A DNA stretch of 35,963 nucleotides from Candidatus Saccharimonadota bacterium (GCA_905371715.1 CAJPLV010000010.1:1-35963); one strand, 5' to 3'; positions 7,915-16,715 are shown, counted from the first letter of the stretch. Numbers and translations: made by a program. The notes: generated from the sequence alone by a model not told the origin.

Positions 7915-8033
7915 TGTTGCGATAGTGTTATCGGTTGCAGTGATTGTTTGCGTGCCAGCGGCGTAAGCTGTGGACCCCTGGCTACCATAGCCGTGGTTAT
8001 AGTAATAGCCAAAAAGAAAATTTTTTGAAACAT
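7911..8033 (-). pseudogene. Frameshifted signal-peptide region of the beta-helix gene
   Basis: From ATG 8033, preceded by AAGGAG, the minus strand encodes MFQKIFFLAITITTAMVA, a standard signal-peptide start. This frame then leaves the gene and stops at a TGA overlapping ATG 7914. The other frame across the same bases supplies the expected cleavage region (STAYAAGTQT). One extra base near 7980-7990 would join the two into signal peptide, AYA cleavage site and beta-helix. So this is either a one-base deletion in the genome or a sequencing error. The ATGA overlap could permit coupled translation, but the product would then lack a signal peptide. Confidence 0.7.
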
Positions 8034-8173
8034 CTCCCAGTTCTCTCCTTGATTTTTATTTTATGAACCAAATTATGTTTATATAGTACTATGCGAACAA
8101 TAAAAATGCAAATAAATTGAGTGTTAGGAGCGCGACGCGGTAATAATTTTATGCATAGGGTATTGAGAGAAAA

Positions 8174-8200
8174 TTAGCACTCTTGACATGAGAGTGCTAA
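8174..8200 (+). promoter_or_regulatory. CIRCE operator 1 of dnaK
   Basis: A perfect CIRCE: TTAGCACTC-N9-GAGTGCTAA. Its spacer begins with the -35 hexamer TTGACA, so HrcA binding would occlude the promoter. Confidence 0.97.
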
Positions 8201-8211
8201 TTTCCTATACT
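8183..8211 (+). promoter_or_regulatory. dnaK promoter
   Basis: Consensus -35 TTGACA (8183-8188), 17-bp spacer and -10 TATACT (8206-8211). Transcription should begin near 8218, giving a leader of about 80 nt. The -35 is within CIRCE 1 and the start point adjoins CIRCE 2. Confidence 0.9.
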
Positions 8212-8218
8212 AAATATA

Positions 8219-8245
8219 TTGGCACTCACTAGCAAAGAGTGCTAA
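8219..8245 (+). promoter_or_regulatory. CIRCE operator 2 of dnaK
   Basis: TTGGCACTC-N9-GAGTGCTAA, one mismatch from consensus, centred 45 bp downstream of operator 1 and beginning at the predicted transcription start. The pair could give tighter repression, and the transcribed copy can also fold as an mRNA hairpin. Confidence 0.93.
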
Positions 8246-8296
8246 AATAGCAGTAAGACAATTTGACCTACTATAATTTAACGAAAGGGGAATAAA

Positions 8297-10195
8297 ATGG
8301 GTAAAATTATCGGTATTGACCTTGGTACGACCAATAGCGCATTTGCATATTTGGTGGCGGGTAAACCAGAGGTTATCACAAATGCAGAAGGCAATCGAAC
8401 AACACCGTCGGTCGTAGCTATTAATAAAAAAGGCGAGCGCCTTGTTGGGCAGGTGGCGCAGCGCCAGCGCGTGACGAACGCAAAAAACACGATTTATGGT
8501 GTGAAGCGTCTGATTGGTCGTAAATTTAGCGACAAAGAAGTCCAAAAAGACCTAGACATCATGCCGTACAAGATTGTTAAAAAAGGCAGCGGTGTAGCGG
8601 TTGAAATGGGTGGCAAGGAATATACACCAGAAGAAGTTTCGGCGATGATTTTGAGCAAAATTAAAGCTGATGCCGAGGCATTCCTTGGCGAAAAGGTCAC
8701 CGAAGCGGTTATTACTGTGCCGGCGTACTTTGATGATTCGCAGCGCCAGGCGACGAAGGATGCCGGCAAGATCGCCGGCTTGGAAGTCAAGCGTATTATC
8801 AACGAACCGACAGCTGCGGCTTTGGCGTACGGTTTGGAAAAGGGTAAGAATGATGAAACGATCGTTGTGTTTGACCTTGGCGGCGGCACGTTTGACGTTA
8901 GTGTCCTGGAGCTGGGCGACGGTGTGTTTGAAGTAAAAAGTACGAATGGCGACACGCACCTTGGAGGCGAGGACTTTGATAATGCGATCGTGAATTATTT
9001 CCTTGACGATTTCAAATCCAAAGAGGGAATTGATCTACGTAAAGATAACGCAGCGATGCAACGCCTGAAGGATGAGGCAGAAAAAGCTAAGAAAGAGTTG
9101 TCGTCGACTACGGAGTATGAAGTAAACATTCCGTTTATTACCGCTGATGCTGACGGCCCAAAGCACTTTGAGCTTAGCCTGACGCGCGCGAAGTTGGAAG
9201 ATCTTGTGAAAGATTTGCTTGATCGCTTGGACGGTCCGGTTGATAAGGCACTCAAAGACGCGAAGCTATCGAAATCAGACATTAATAATGTCGTGATGGT
9301 TGGTGGTATGACGCGCATGCCGGCAGTCGTTGAGCGAGTGAAAAAATTATTTGGTAAAGATCCGATGCAAGGTGTCAATCCGGACGAGGTTGTGGCGGTT
9401 GGAGCAGCGATTCAAGGCGGAGTGCTAGCGGGCGACGTGAAAGATGTGCTGCTGCTTGACGTGACGCCGCTAAGTCTTGGCATTGAAACGATGGGCGGCG
9501 TGTCGACGAAGCTGATTGAGCGCAACACCACCGTACCAACCAGCAAATCGGAAGTATTCTCGACGGCAAGCGATAATCAGCCGCAAGTGGAAATCCATGT
9601 TCTGCAGGGCGAACGCGAATTTGCAAACGATAATAAAAGCTTAGGGCGCTTTATTCTAGATGGTATCGCACCGGCGCCACGCGGCGTACCACAGATTGAG
9701 GTAACGTTTAATATTGATGCGAACGGTATTTTGAATGTAACAGCGAAAGATAAAGGCACGGGCAAAGAGCAGTCGATTACTATTCAGAACTCTGGCAACA
9801 TGAGCAAAGAAGATATTGAGAAAGCTCAAAAAGAAGCCGAGTTACACGCTGACGAGGATAAGAAAAAGCGCGAAGCGATTGACGCGAAGAATCAGCTTGA
9901 GAACGCGATTTATCAGGCGAAAAAAATGCCGGACGAGTATAAAGACAAAATCTCTGACGACGATAAAAAAGCGATCGAAGACGCTGTAAAAGAAGCTGAA
10001 AAACATAAGGAGTCGGAAAATAAAGACGAGCTAGAGGTGGCTTTGAAGGCACTGAATGACGCCATTATGCCGATCGGCGCAAAGATGTATCAGCAAGCTG
10101 CTAACGACAAAAAAGCTGACGAGTCAAAATCGGACGATAAAAAATCCGATAAGGACGAACCGGTTGAGGGTGAGGTGGTTGACGAGAAAAAGTAA
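8297..10195 (+). CDS. dnaK: Chaperone protein DnaK (Hsp70)
   Basis: A full-length 632-residue Hsp70. The ATPase domain has the phosphate-1 loop [16 protein letters not shown], the phosphate-2 loop [18 protein letters not shown] and [13 protein letters not shown]. The linker [15 protein letters not shown] is intact, and the substrate-binding domain ([19 protein letters not shown]) is followed by the helical lid and the acidic tail [10 protein letters not shown] typical of bacterial DnaK. ATG 8297 is preceded by AAAGGGG with a 6-base gap. It is under double CIRCE control and ends at a strong terminator. No dnaJ follows, so the J-domain partner must be elsewhere. Confidence 0.98.
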   Translation: MGKIIGIDLGTTNSAFAYLVAGKPEVITNAEGNRTTPSVVAINKKGERLVGQVAQRQRVTNAKNTIYGVKRLIGRKFSDKEVQKDLDIMPYKIVKKGSGVAVEMGGKEYTPEEVSAMILSKIKADAEAFLGEKVTEAVITVPAYFDDSQRQATKDAGKIAGLEVKRIINEPTAAALAYGLEKGKNDETIVVFDLGGGTFDVSVLELGDGVFEVKSTNGDTHLGGEDFDNAIVNYFLDDFKSKEGIDLRKDNAAMQRLKDEAEKAKKELSSTTEYEVNIPFITADADGPKHFELSLTRAKLEDLVKDLLDRLDGPVDKALKDAKLSKSDINNVVMVGGMTRMPAVVERVKKLFGKDPMQGVNPDEVVAVGAAIQGGVLAGDVKDVLLLDVTPLSLGIETMGGVSTKLIERNTTVPTSKSEVFSTASDNQPQVEIHVLQGEREFANDNKSLGRFILDGIAPAPRGVPQIEVTFNIDANGILNVTAKDKGTGKEQSITIQNSGNMSKEDIEKAQKEAELHADEDKKKREAIDAKNQLENAIYQAKKMPDEYKDKISDDDKKAIEDAVKEAEKHKESENKDELEVALKALNDAIMPIGAKMYQQAANDKKADESKSDDKKSDKDEPVEGEVVDEKK

Positions 10196-10234
10196 TTTTC
10201 TACGATAAGGCTATTGAACCGTTGTTAGCACACG

Positions 10235-10268
10235 AAAGAATCCTTACTCGTTAGAGTAAGGATTCTTT
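10235..10268 (+). terminator. Terminator of dnaK
   Basis: A perfect 15-bp inverted repeat (AAAGAATCCTTACTC, loop GTTA, GAGTAAGGATTCTTT) with T residues at its 3' end. The next gene's -10 begins 3 bases later, so the hairpin occupies that gene's upstream promoter region. Confidence 0.85.
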
Positions 10269-10270
10269 GC

Positions 10271-10276
10271 TATGAT
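10271..10276 (+). promoter_or_regulatory. -10 element (TATGAT, extended) of the AstE/AspA-like gene
   Basis: TGCTATGAT ends 6 nt before ATG 10283; a leaderless start is predicted. Confidence 0.6.
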
Positions 10277-10282
10277 AGGGGT

Positions 10283-10999
10283 ATGGTAAAAGCATTCCCA
10301 AATATATTACTCATTGGTGCAAGCCACGGCAATGAATTGCTTGGTCCGAAGTTATTTAGCCACTTATTGCAGCATAGGAAAGAAGTGCTAGAGTATGTTG
10401 ATATGCTCATCGGTAACCCGCGGGCATTTGCAGCACGTAAACGGTATATTGAATCGGATATAAATCGAAGTTATAACACAGCACTTGATACGTATGAATC
10501 TCGGTGGGCGGATTATATAAAGAATTATATCGCGGTGAATAAACCTGATTTGGTAATTGATTTTCATACGACAACTGCCGTGCAGCCAAATTGTTTGATA
10601 GTCTCAACGATCAACGATAGTGAAGTACGGCGGTATATGAGAGCGAGCCATGTAAATAATGTCATCGTCGTACATCCACTGCACGATATTACAGAAGTTG
10701 CACCACACTTTATCGCCTACGAAATTCCAAATGACAATATCAATATAGCACTACTGGGCACAATTTGTGATGATATAATGCGTTTCGTTCGCAGTGAAGT
10801 GGCGAGTAATAATAAAGTTGTCTATCAAATGCAAGGTAAAATACTGACTAACGATAGTGATATATTGAGTAGTAGAGATAACTTTGTCTACCAAAAAGAT
10901 TTGCACTACACGCCGTCGTTCATCGGGGAGAAAGCATACAAAGAGAATGGAACATACATCGGGTTTATGTTGAGCGAGCCGAGAGAAATTAGTTTATAG
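10283..10999 (+). CDS. Succinylglutamate desuccinylase/aspartoacylase family (M14-like) hydrolase
   Basis: A 238-residue zinc amidohydrolase of the AstE/AspA branch of the M14 carboxypeptidase fold. Zinc ligands are visible as GASHGNE (His15, Glu18) and DFHTTT (His95). The substrate-carboxylate motif DINRSY (Asn61-Arg62) corresponds to the DLNR of aspartoacylases, and Glu147 in AYEIPN is the likely catalytic glutamate. It is shorter than typical AspA (about 300 residues), lacking much of the C-terminal beta domain. The family deacylates N-acyl amino acids; the actual substrate here is unknown. The downstream gap to 11138 holds a few AT-rich -10-like sequences for the HIT gene and nothing else recognised. 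Confidence 0.8.
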   Translation: MVKAFPNILLIGASHGNELLGPKLFSHLLQHRKEVLEYVDMLIGNPRAFAARKRYIESDINRSYNTALDTYESRWADYIKNYIAVNKPDLVIDFHTTTAVQPNCLIVSTINDSEVRRYMRASHVNNVIVVHPLHDITEVAPHFIAYEIPNDNINIALLGTICDDIMRFVRSEVASNNKVVYQMQGKILTNDSDILSSRDNFVYQKDLHYTPSFIGEKAYKENGTYIGFMLSEPREISL

Positions 11000-11138
11000 T
11001 CAAAAAGCCCTTCAACTATACACCTTTGCGCGTTAGTAGAGAAGAACATACGAGAGGTGGTGGTTTATATAACAGAATAGTGTTATAGTAGTGCAGATAT
11101 TATAGATAGGCAAGTACGCATACCGGCAGGAGCAATAA

Positions 11139-11570
11139 ATGTATCGGACACGTAAAACTGAAAAACGCTACGCACTGCAGCGCAAGCAGGCAAAAGCGGC
11201 GGGGATTCGCTGTGATTTTTGCGAGTTTACTTCGACGCATCCGCAAGTCAAAGAGGAGTTTTCGCATTTTTGGGTTGCCCGGAATAACTTCCCCTACAGA
11301 GTGTGGGATGGCTGCGATGTCGCCGATCACGTAATGATCGTGCCAAAGCGCCACGTTGAGGGCGTCCATGTATTTACGGCGGCAGAGCGCCAGGAATTTA
11401 TTGATATTATCGCAGCGTACGAAGCGCGCGGCTACTCGTTTTATGCCCGTCCGCCGAAAAGTACACAAAAATCGGTTGCGCATCAGCACACACATTTAAT
11501 TAAAAATTACGGTAAGACGAAGAAAGTTCAGTTTAGTGTAGAAAAACCGTATATTCTCCTTGCGAAATAG
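11139..11570 (+). CDS. HIT family protein
   Basis: A 143-residue histidine-triad protein. The triad motif HQHTHLI has His115, His117 and His119. The upstream strand GCDVADHVMIVPKRHVEGV matches the HIT core, and CDFC (25-28) with a further histidine could bind zinc, as in some HIT proteins. HIT enzymes hydrolyse or transfer nucleoside phosphates or phosphoramidates; the substrate is not predictable. ATG 11139 has AGGAG six bases upstream. A tandem paralogue follows 20 bases after the stop but is frameshifted. Confidence 0.85.
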   Translation: MYRTRKTEKRYALQRKQAKAAGIRCDFCEFTSTHPQVKEEFSHFWVARNNFPYRVWDGCDVADHVMIVPKRHVEGVHVFTAAERQEFIDIIAAYEARGYSFYARPPKSTQKSVAHQHTHLIKNYGKTKKVQFSVEKPYILLAK

Positions 11571-11590
11571 CCGTCTGGCTTACGAAATTC

Positions 11591-12030
11591 GTGATGACGC
11601 GCCATCCGCGTGCCGAGCAGCGGTATCGCTCGCACAGGCAGAAGAGTAAGACGAAAAACGCAGTGTGTAGTTTTTGCGATATTGCTATGAATGGCGGTCC
11701 GCAATATGTGGGCGAAAGCGAGCACTGCCCCATCATCACAAATGTATTTGGCTACGATATATGGGATGGCTGCGGTGTGATGGAGAGCGCATGATGATTA
11801 TCCCGAAAAGACACGTCGCTTCGCTTGATGAATTGACATCGGACGAGAAGTTTGATTATGTAACATTAGCAGCAAAATACGAGGCGGACGGCTACTCATT
11901 GTATGCGCGTTCGCCTGGTAATGTGACAAAATCAGACATACATCAACACATGCATTTGATCAAAACGGATAATACACGCAGAAAATGGATGATTTACATA
12001 CGAAAACCGCACATTCGGCTGGCAAGATAA
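11591..12030 (+). pseudogene. HIT family protein, frameshifted tandem paralogue
   Basis: Two overlapping frames together encode a second HIT protein. From GTG 11591 (or ATG 11594) the first frame gives VCSFCDIAMNGG and GYDIWDGCGVMES, stopping at 11794. A second frame resumes with MMIIPKRHVASLDELTSDEK and carries the triad HQHMHLI to 12030. Alignment to the upstream copy (WDGCDVADHVMIVPKRH) is restored exactly if one AG of GAGAGCGC near 11785-11794 is removed, giving WDGCGVMERMMIIPKRH. This points to a two-base slippage. All key residues survive, so decay is recent, or this is a sequencing error or a site of programmed frameshifting (least likely). Confidence 0.8.
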
Positions 12031-12038
12031 GGAGGAGT

Positions 12039-12159
12039 ATGAAATCAGCAGACGAATGAGTGGTGGAGTAGCAGCGGGATTGTTAACCGGGCGCAAGGTG
12101 CTGCTATGCCATATCCGGTTGCTCGTCCAGGTGATCTGCGTGCAGGTATATCCCGCTAA
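12039..12159 (+). pseudogene. Possible small decayed gene
   Basis: A strong GGAGGAG precedes ATG 12039, which reads only MKSADE before TGA. Another frame is open from 12043 to TAA 12159 and encodes a protein-like tail (NEWWSSSGIVNRAQGAAMP, then YPVARPGDLRAGISR). A small shift near 12055 would join MKSADE to that tail, giving about 38 residues. I do not recognise the peptide. It sits directly after the frameshifted HIT copy, so this stretch may be decaying. An ATG at 12056 in a third frame runs into tsaE but is not preferred as the tsaE start. Confidence 0.3.
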
Positions 12160-12168
12160 TCAAAATGG

Positions 12169-12174
12169 TATAAT
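12169..12174 (+). promoter_or_regulatory. -10 element (TATAAT) of tsaE-tsaB
   Basis: TATAAT ends 7 nt before ATG 12182, without a Shine-Dalgarno. It fixes the tsaE start well inside the longer open frame. Confidence 0.7.
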
Positions 12175-12181
12175 ACCAAAT

Positions 12182-12646
12182 ATGACCAGCGAGATAATTG
12201 TACAGACGGCAGAAGAGCTGATTGAACTTGGTGCAACATTAGGCTCATTATTGCGCGGCGGCGAGACGATTGAATTGGTCGGTGATATTGGCGCGGGCAA
12301 AACAACGCTGACGAAGGGGGTGGCGCGCGGCATGGGAATAGCCGAAGAGGTGCAGAGTCCGACATTTACACTGAGCCGCGTATACGATGCGCCGAACGGG
12401 CGTCGGCTGGCGCACTATGATTTTTATCGTTTGAACAACGCGGGAATTATGCAGGCGGAACTTGCCGAGGTAGTGCAGGACGCACGGACGGTGACGGTGA
12501 TTGAGTGGGCGGCAGTGGTCGGCGATGTATTGCCGGACGACACCCTGCGAATCACTATCTGTGTGCAGGCCGACGACACGCGCCGGCTGGAACTTGAGGC
12601 GGGCGGTGAATGCAGTAAGCATATCGTGCAGGAGCTAATGAAATGA
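12182..12646 (+). CDS. tsaE: tRNA t6A37 biosynthesis ATPase TsaE
   Basis: A 154-residue TsaE, the P-loop ATPase that with TsaB and TsaD makes N6-threonylcarbamoyladenosine at position 37 of ANN-decoding tRNAs. It has the Walker A GDIGAGKTT (34-42), SPTFTL (59-64), HYDFYRL (78-84, with the Walker-B-like Asp) and VIEWA (106-110), all family signatures. The frame is open further upstream to 12056, but the residues there are unlike TsaE and precede the -10, so ATG 12182 is chosen. It overlaps tsaB by four bases (ATGA), indicating translational coupling. Confidence 0.93.
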   Translation: MTSEIIVQTAEELIELGATLGSLLRGGETIELVGDIGAGKTTLTKGVARGMGIAEEVQSPTFTLSRVYDAPNGRRLAHYDFYRLNNAGIMQAELAEVVQDARTVTVIEWAAVVGDVLPDDTLRITICVQADDTRRLELEAGGECSKHIVQELMK

Positions 12647-13035
12647 TCATACTATGGAATAGCGCTGGCATGACGGTTGAGCTGAGCTTGGTAGACGAAC
12701 AGACGGGTGAGCGCCATGATTACACGTGGGTGGCAGAACGGAACCTCGCGCGCAATATGCTGGCGTATTTGCGTGATCGCCTGAATGAGCAGGGTGCGTC
12801 GTTTAACAGCGTATCTGGGATTGGCGTGTTTCGCGGTCCGGGCAGCTTTACTGGTCTGCGTATTGGTATGACGGTGCTGAATACACTTGCAAGCGACCGC
12901 GGAGTGCCAATTGTCGGTGCAACGGGCGAAGCGTGGGCGAGCGACTGTCTCGCGCGACTTGCCCGTGGTGAAACCGACGAGATTGTCTTGCCGGAATACG
13001 GTCGTGCGGCGCGCATCACCAAGCCGCGCAAATAG
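12643..13035 (+). CDS. tsaB: TsaB, N-terminal-domain-only form
   Basis: A 130-residue protein matching the first half of TsaB, the scaffold of the TsaBDE t6A complex. The conserved GVFRGPGSFTGLRIGMTVLN segment is present and followed by VPIVGATGEAW. Typical TsaB is 220-230 residues with two ASKHA-like lobes; here the second lobe is missing and the frame ends in a short basic tail (RAARITKPRK). The shortening looks like a clean stop, not a frameshift, and the TsaD-contacting N-terminal lobe is kept, so it may still work. No tsaD is in the window. Confidence 0.85.
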   Translation: MIILWNSAGMTVELSLVDEQTGERHDYTWVAERNLARNMLAYLRDRLNEQGASFNSVSGIGVFRGPGSFTGLRIGMTVLNTLASDRGVPIVGATGEAWASDCLARLARGETDEIVLPEYGRAARITKPRK

Positions 13036-13060
13036 TCTGCTGCGCCTGTCAAAAACATGC

Positions 13061-13066
13061 TACAAT
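13061..13066 (+). promoter_or_regulatory. -10 element (TACAAT, extended) of rny
   Basis: TGCTACAAT is an extended -10. Transcription would start near 13073, leaving a leader of about 118 nt before ATG 13191, unusually long for this window. Confidence 0.55.
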
Positions 13067-13117
13067 AGAATAGTCTAGTTTATTACCTGACACTGACTAG
13101 TTAATTTTTTGAATGAT

Positions 13118-13178
13118 TCTTACAATGTGACTTTCTTGCCGACTACATTCCTGCGTCGCACAAAGAGCGATTGTAAGA
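13118..13178 (+). promoter_or_regulatory. Inverted repeat in the rny leader
   Basis: TCTTACAAT (13118-13126) and ATTGTAAGA (13170-13178) form a perfect 9-bp stem. Smaller pairings are possible inside (CTTT with AAAG; GAC with GTC). It ends 2 bases before the AAAGGA Shine-Dalgarno of rny, so folding could affect ribosome access or act as an autoregulatory RNase Y site; both are guesses. Confidence 0.5.
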
Positions 13179-13190
13179 GAAAGGAACGCT

Positions 13191-14681
13191 ATGATAGAGG
13201 GAATTATTGCCGCAATCGTTGGTGCTGCTATTGGCGTGGGCGGTAAAGTTGCATACGACAAGCAAGTACAAACTAAAGGTAAAGAGACCGCCGAAAAACT
13301 CGTCGCGCGCGCCGAGCGTAAAGCGAGCGACATCGTGTTGAAAGCGAAGGACGAAGCTCTCAAGATTGAGCAGGAGCGCCGCCGCGAGCTGAAAAAGACC
13401 GAGAATCGGCTGGTTGAGCGTGAAAATTCGCTTGACCGCAAATTAGACGAGCTTGATAAACGGAGCGAAAGGCTGCGTAAGCAAGAAGATGAAGTCGAAG
13501 AGCTGAAAAGTGAAATTCGCGGCATTCGCACGCGCCAGCAGGAAAAACTTGAAAAAATCGCTGGACTGAAAAAGAAAGATGCCGCCGAAAAACTTATGAA
13601 AATGACGGAGCGCGACGTTAAGCATGATTTGATAAATCTAGTAGCGAAACTACAGCAAGAAGCGACGGACGATGCCGAAGAGCGCGCGCAAACAATCCTC
13701 GTTGAGACTATGGAACGTATGGCGAGCGAAGTGACAGCAGAACGCACCGTGACAGCAGTTAAGCTGCCAGATGATGACATGAAAGGTCGCATTATTGGCA
13801 AAGAGGGGCGCAACATTCAAGCGATGCAGCGTGCAACAGGTGTAGACTTTTTGGTTGACGACACGCCAGGTATGGTAGTGCTGTCGAGCTTCGATCCGAT
13901 TCGTCGTCAGGTGGCGCGACTTGGGCTTGAAATGCTCATGAAAGATGGGCGTATTCACCCTGGTCGGATTGAGGAAGTGTTTGTTAAGGCTGAAAAGCAG
14001 ATCGATAAAGAAACAATGCGTGCCGGCGAAGATGCGGCGCGTGAGGCTGGCGTGACTGGCATTCCGCGCGATTTGTTGAAACTTCTTGGCGAGTTAAAAT
14101 TTCGTACAAGTTACGGGCAAAATGTGCTGAAGCATAGCACTGAAATGGCGCAGATGGCGGGTATGATCGCGGACGAGATCGGTGCGGATGTGCGTACGGC
14201 GAAGATCGCGACGCTGCTGCATGATGTCGGTAAGGCAGTGACGCATAAAGTCGAGGGGAAGCATCATCATATCGGCGCGGATTTAGCGCGCAAGGCGGGC
14301 TTGAGCGAGGCGATTTGCCATGCAATTGAAGCGCACCATGACGACATTGAAGCGACGACGGTTGAAGCAATTGTCGTGCGGATCTGCGATGCAATTAGTG
14401 CGGCGCGTCCGGGCGCGCGTAATATTTCAGCGGAAAACTTTGCCGAGCGCATGCGCGATTTGGAAAACGTTGCAACGAGCTTTTCGGGCGTCGGCAAGGC
14501 GTATGCAATTAGTGCCGGGCGCGAAGTCCGCGTGATTGTTACGCCGGAGAAAGTTGACGACCTGAGCGCGATCAAGCTAGCGCGTGATATCGCAACGAAA
14601 ATCGAATCGACAATGCAGTATCCGGGCACGATCAAAGTAAACGTAATCCGCGAAACGCGTGCGATTGAGTTTGCGAAGTAG
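13191..14681 (+). CDS. rny: Ribonuclease Y
   Basis: A 496-residue RNase Y, the membrane-tethered endoribonuclease that initiates mRNA decay. It has an N-terminal membrane helix (residues about 3-20), a long charged coiled coil to about residue 150, a KH domain with GRIIGKEGRNIQAM, and an HD phosphohydrolase domain with ATLLHDVGKAVTH and AIEAHHDD. The family C-terminus (RDIATKIESTMQYPGTIKV) is intact. ATG 13191 has AAAGGA six bases upstream. Its 3' end overlaps the convergent sortase gene by 50 bp. Confidence 0.95.
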   Translation: MIEGIIAAIVGAAIGVGGKVAYDKQVQTKGKETAEKLVARAERKASDIVLKAKDEALKIEQERRRELKKTENRLVERENSLDRKLDELDKRSERLRKQEDEVEELKSEIRGIRTRQQEKLEKIAGLKKKDAAEKLMKMTERDVKHDLINLVAKLQQEATDDAEERAQTILVETMERMASEVTAERTVTAVKLPDDDMKGRIIGKEGRNIQAMQRATGVDFLVDDTPGMVVLSSFDPIRRQVARLGLEMLMKDGRIHPGRIEEVFVKAEKQIDKETMRAGEDAAREAGVTGIPRDLLKLLGELKFRTSYGQNVLKHSTEMAQMAGMIADEIGADVRTAKIATLLHDVGKAVTHKVEGKHHHIGADLARKAGLSEAICHAIEAHHDDIEATTVEAIVVRICDAISAARPGARNISAENFAERMRDLENVATSFSGVGKAYAISAGREVRVIVTPEKVDDLSAIKLARDIATKIESTMQYPGTIKVNVIRETRAIEFAK

Positions 14682-15285
14682 TTTTCTGCTGATCAATCCT
14701 TACTTTGCCAAGTAGTTTTGCTGTCACGACTATGCGTCCTGTATCTGCACCGCCAAGTTCGCAGCTGTAAAGCGTTAGTTTTGCTTCGGTTGACGGCGCT
14801 TCAATTTCGGTTTGTGTTGCTTGCACGTCGAATATATTGTTAATCTCGTAGCCGTAGCGCTCGCCGTTGTAATCAACGATGATTTTATCGCCAACTGAGA
14901 GTTTATCTATATGGTAAAATGGTGATTTTTCGATTGTACTTTGCGGCGTTGGCTGAATACTGAACCGGTGTGCCGCAATAACGAAGTTGCCGCCCGAGGC
15001 GGGGTTGCCATTATTTGGATACCGCCATTCGGCGCCGCGGTCTAATGCTGCCGCGCCCGATCCGTAAGGAATATTGACGCCGATTTTTGGTATGATGATT
15101 CGGTTGTCGGTGGTGCGCGGCTTCGGCAAGGCGGCGACCTCAATCGGTTTCATTGCGATAAACGGCGCAACGCTTGGCGCAGCGACGAGCGCGAGCAAAT
15201 AAACTCCTGCGGCAAACATACTACCCGCCAGGCATATGAAAATCAACGGTCGCTTCCGGTTTGTTTTTTGTTTAATCGTTAACAA
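14632..15285 (-). CDS. Sortase
   Basis: A 217-residue sortase, the transpeptidase that joins sorting-signal proteins to the wall. An N-terminal basic stretch is followed by a membrane anchor (PLIFICLAGSMFAAGVYLL, residues 13-31). The catalytic triad is visible as AAHRF (His106), TLYSC (Cys175) and DTGR (Arg184). The class is uncertain (D/E-like by the TLxxC context). The start is TTG 15285, with AAAGGA upstream and TATACT behind it. The C-terminus runs 50 bp into the end of rny on the other strand. The APNTG-bearing beta-helix protein at 6643-7914 is a candidate substrate. Confidence 0.9.
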   Translation of the reverse strand: MLTIKQKTNRKRPLIFICLAGSMFAAGVYLLALVAAPSVAPFIAMKPIEVAALPKPRTTDNRIIIPKIGVNIPYGSGAAALDRGAEWRYPNNGNPASGGNFVIAAHRFSIQPTPQSTIEKSPFYHIDKLSVGDKIIVDYNGERYGYEINNIFDVQATQTEIEAPSTEAKLTLYSCELGGADTGRIVVTAKLLGKVRIDQQKTTSQTQSHAFRGLRLL

Positions 15286-15308
15286 CTCGAAATATCCTTT
15301 CGTCTATG

Positions 15309-15314
15309 AGTATA
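15309..15314 (-). promoter_or_regulatory. -10 element (TATACT) of the sortase gene
   Basis: TATACT on the minus strand, 23 nt before the TTG start, giving a short leader with a Shine-Dalgarno (AAAGGA). No clear -35. Confidence 0.5.
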
Positions 15315-15341
15315 CCATAAACGGTATTGCGAGCGCGAATA

Positions 15342-16625
<1,284 letters not shown>

Positions 16626-16628
16626 TTA

Positions 16629-16634
16629 ATTATA
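16629..16634 (-). promoter_or_regulatory. -10 element (TATAAT) of eno
   Basis: Minus-strand TATAAT ending 6 nt before the start codon. Predicts a leaderless eno mRNA. Confidence 0.7.
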
Positions 16635-16703
16635 TCATGAAAACCGTTTATGTTAATGGAGACAAATAGCCCGGAGTGAAGCAATGAAACTGTGAAATTA
16701 TGC

Positions 16704-16709
16704 TAGAAT
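16704..16709 (+). promoter_or_regulatory. -10 element (TAGAAT, extended) of gpmA
   Basis: TGCTAGAAT ends 6 nt before ATG 16716, with no Shine-Dalgarno. Confidence 0.55.
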
Positions 16710-16715
16710 AATAGT

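Noticed and set aside
8494..8959. Minus-strand open frames opposite dnaK
   Set aside because: They mirror the conserved DnaK ATPase domain and are explained by its codon bias.
12056..12181. Extended tsaE start at ATG 12056
   Set aside because: The added 42 residues are unlike TsaE, and a TATAAT sits within them, 7 nt before ATG 12182.
13097..13816. Long Ser/Arg-rich minus-strand open frame opposite rny
   Set aside because: It is the antisense shadow of the charged coiled coil of RNase Y, with no family signature or expression signal.
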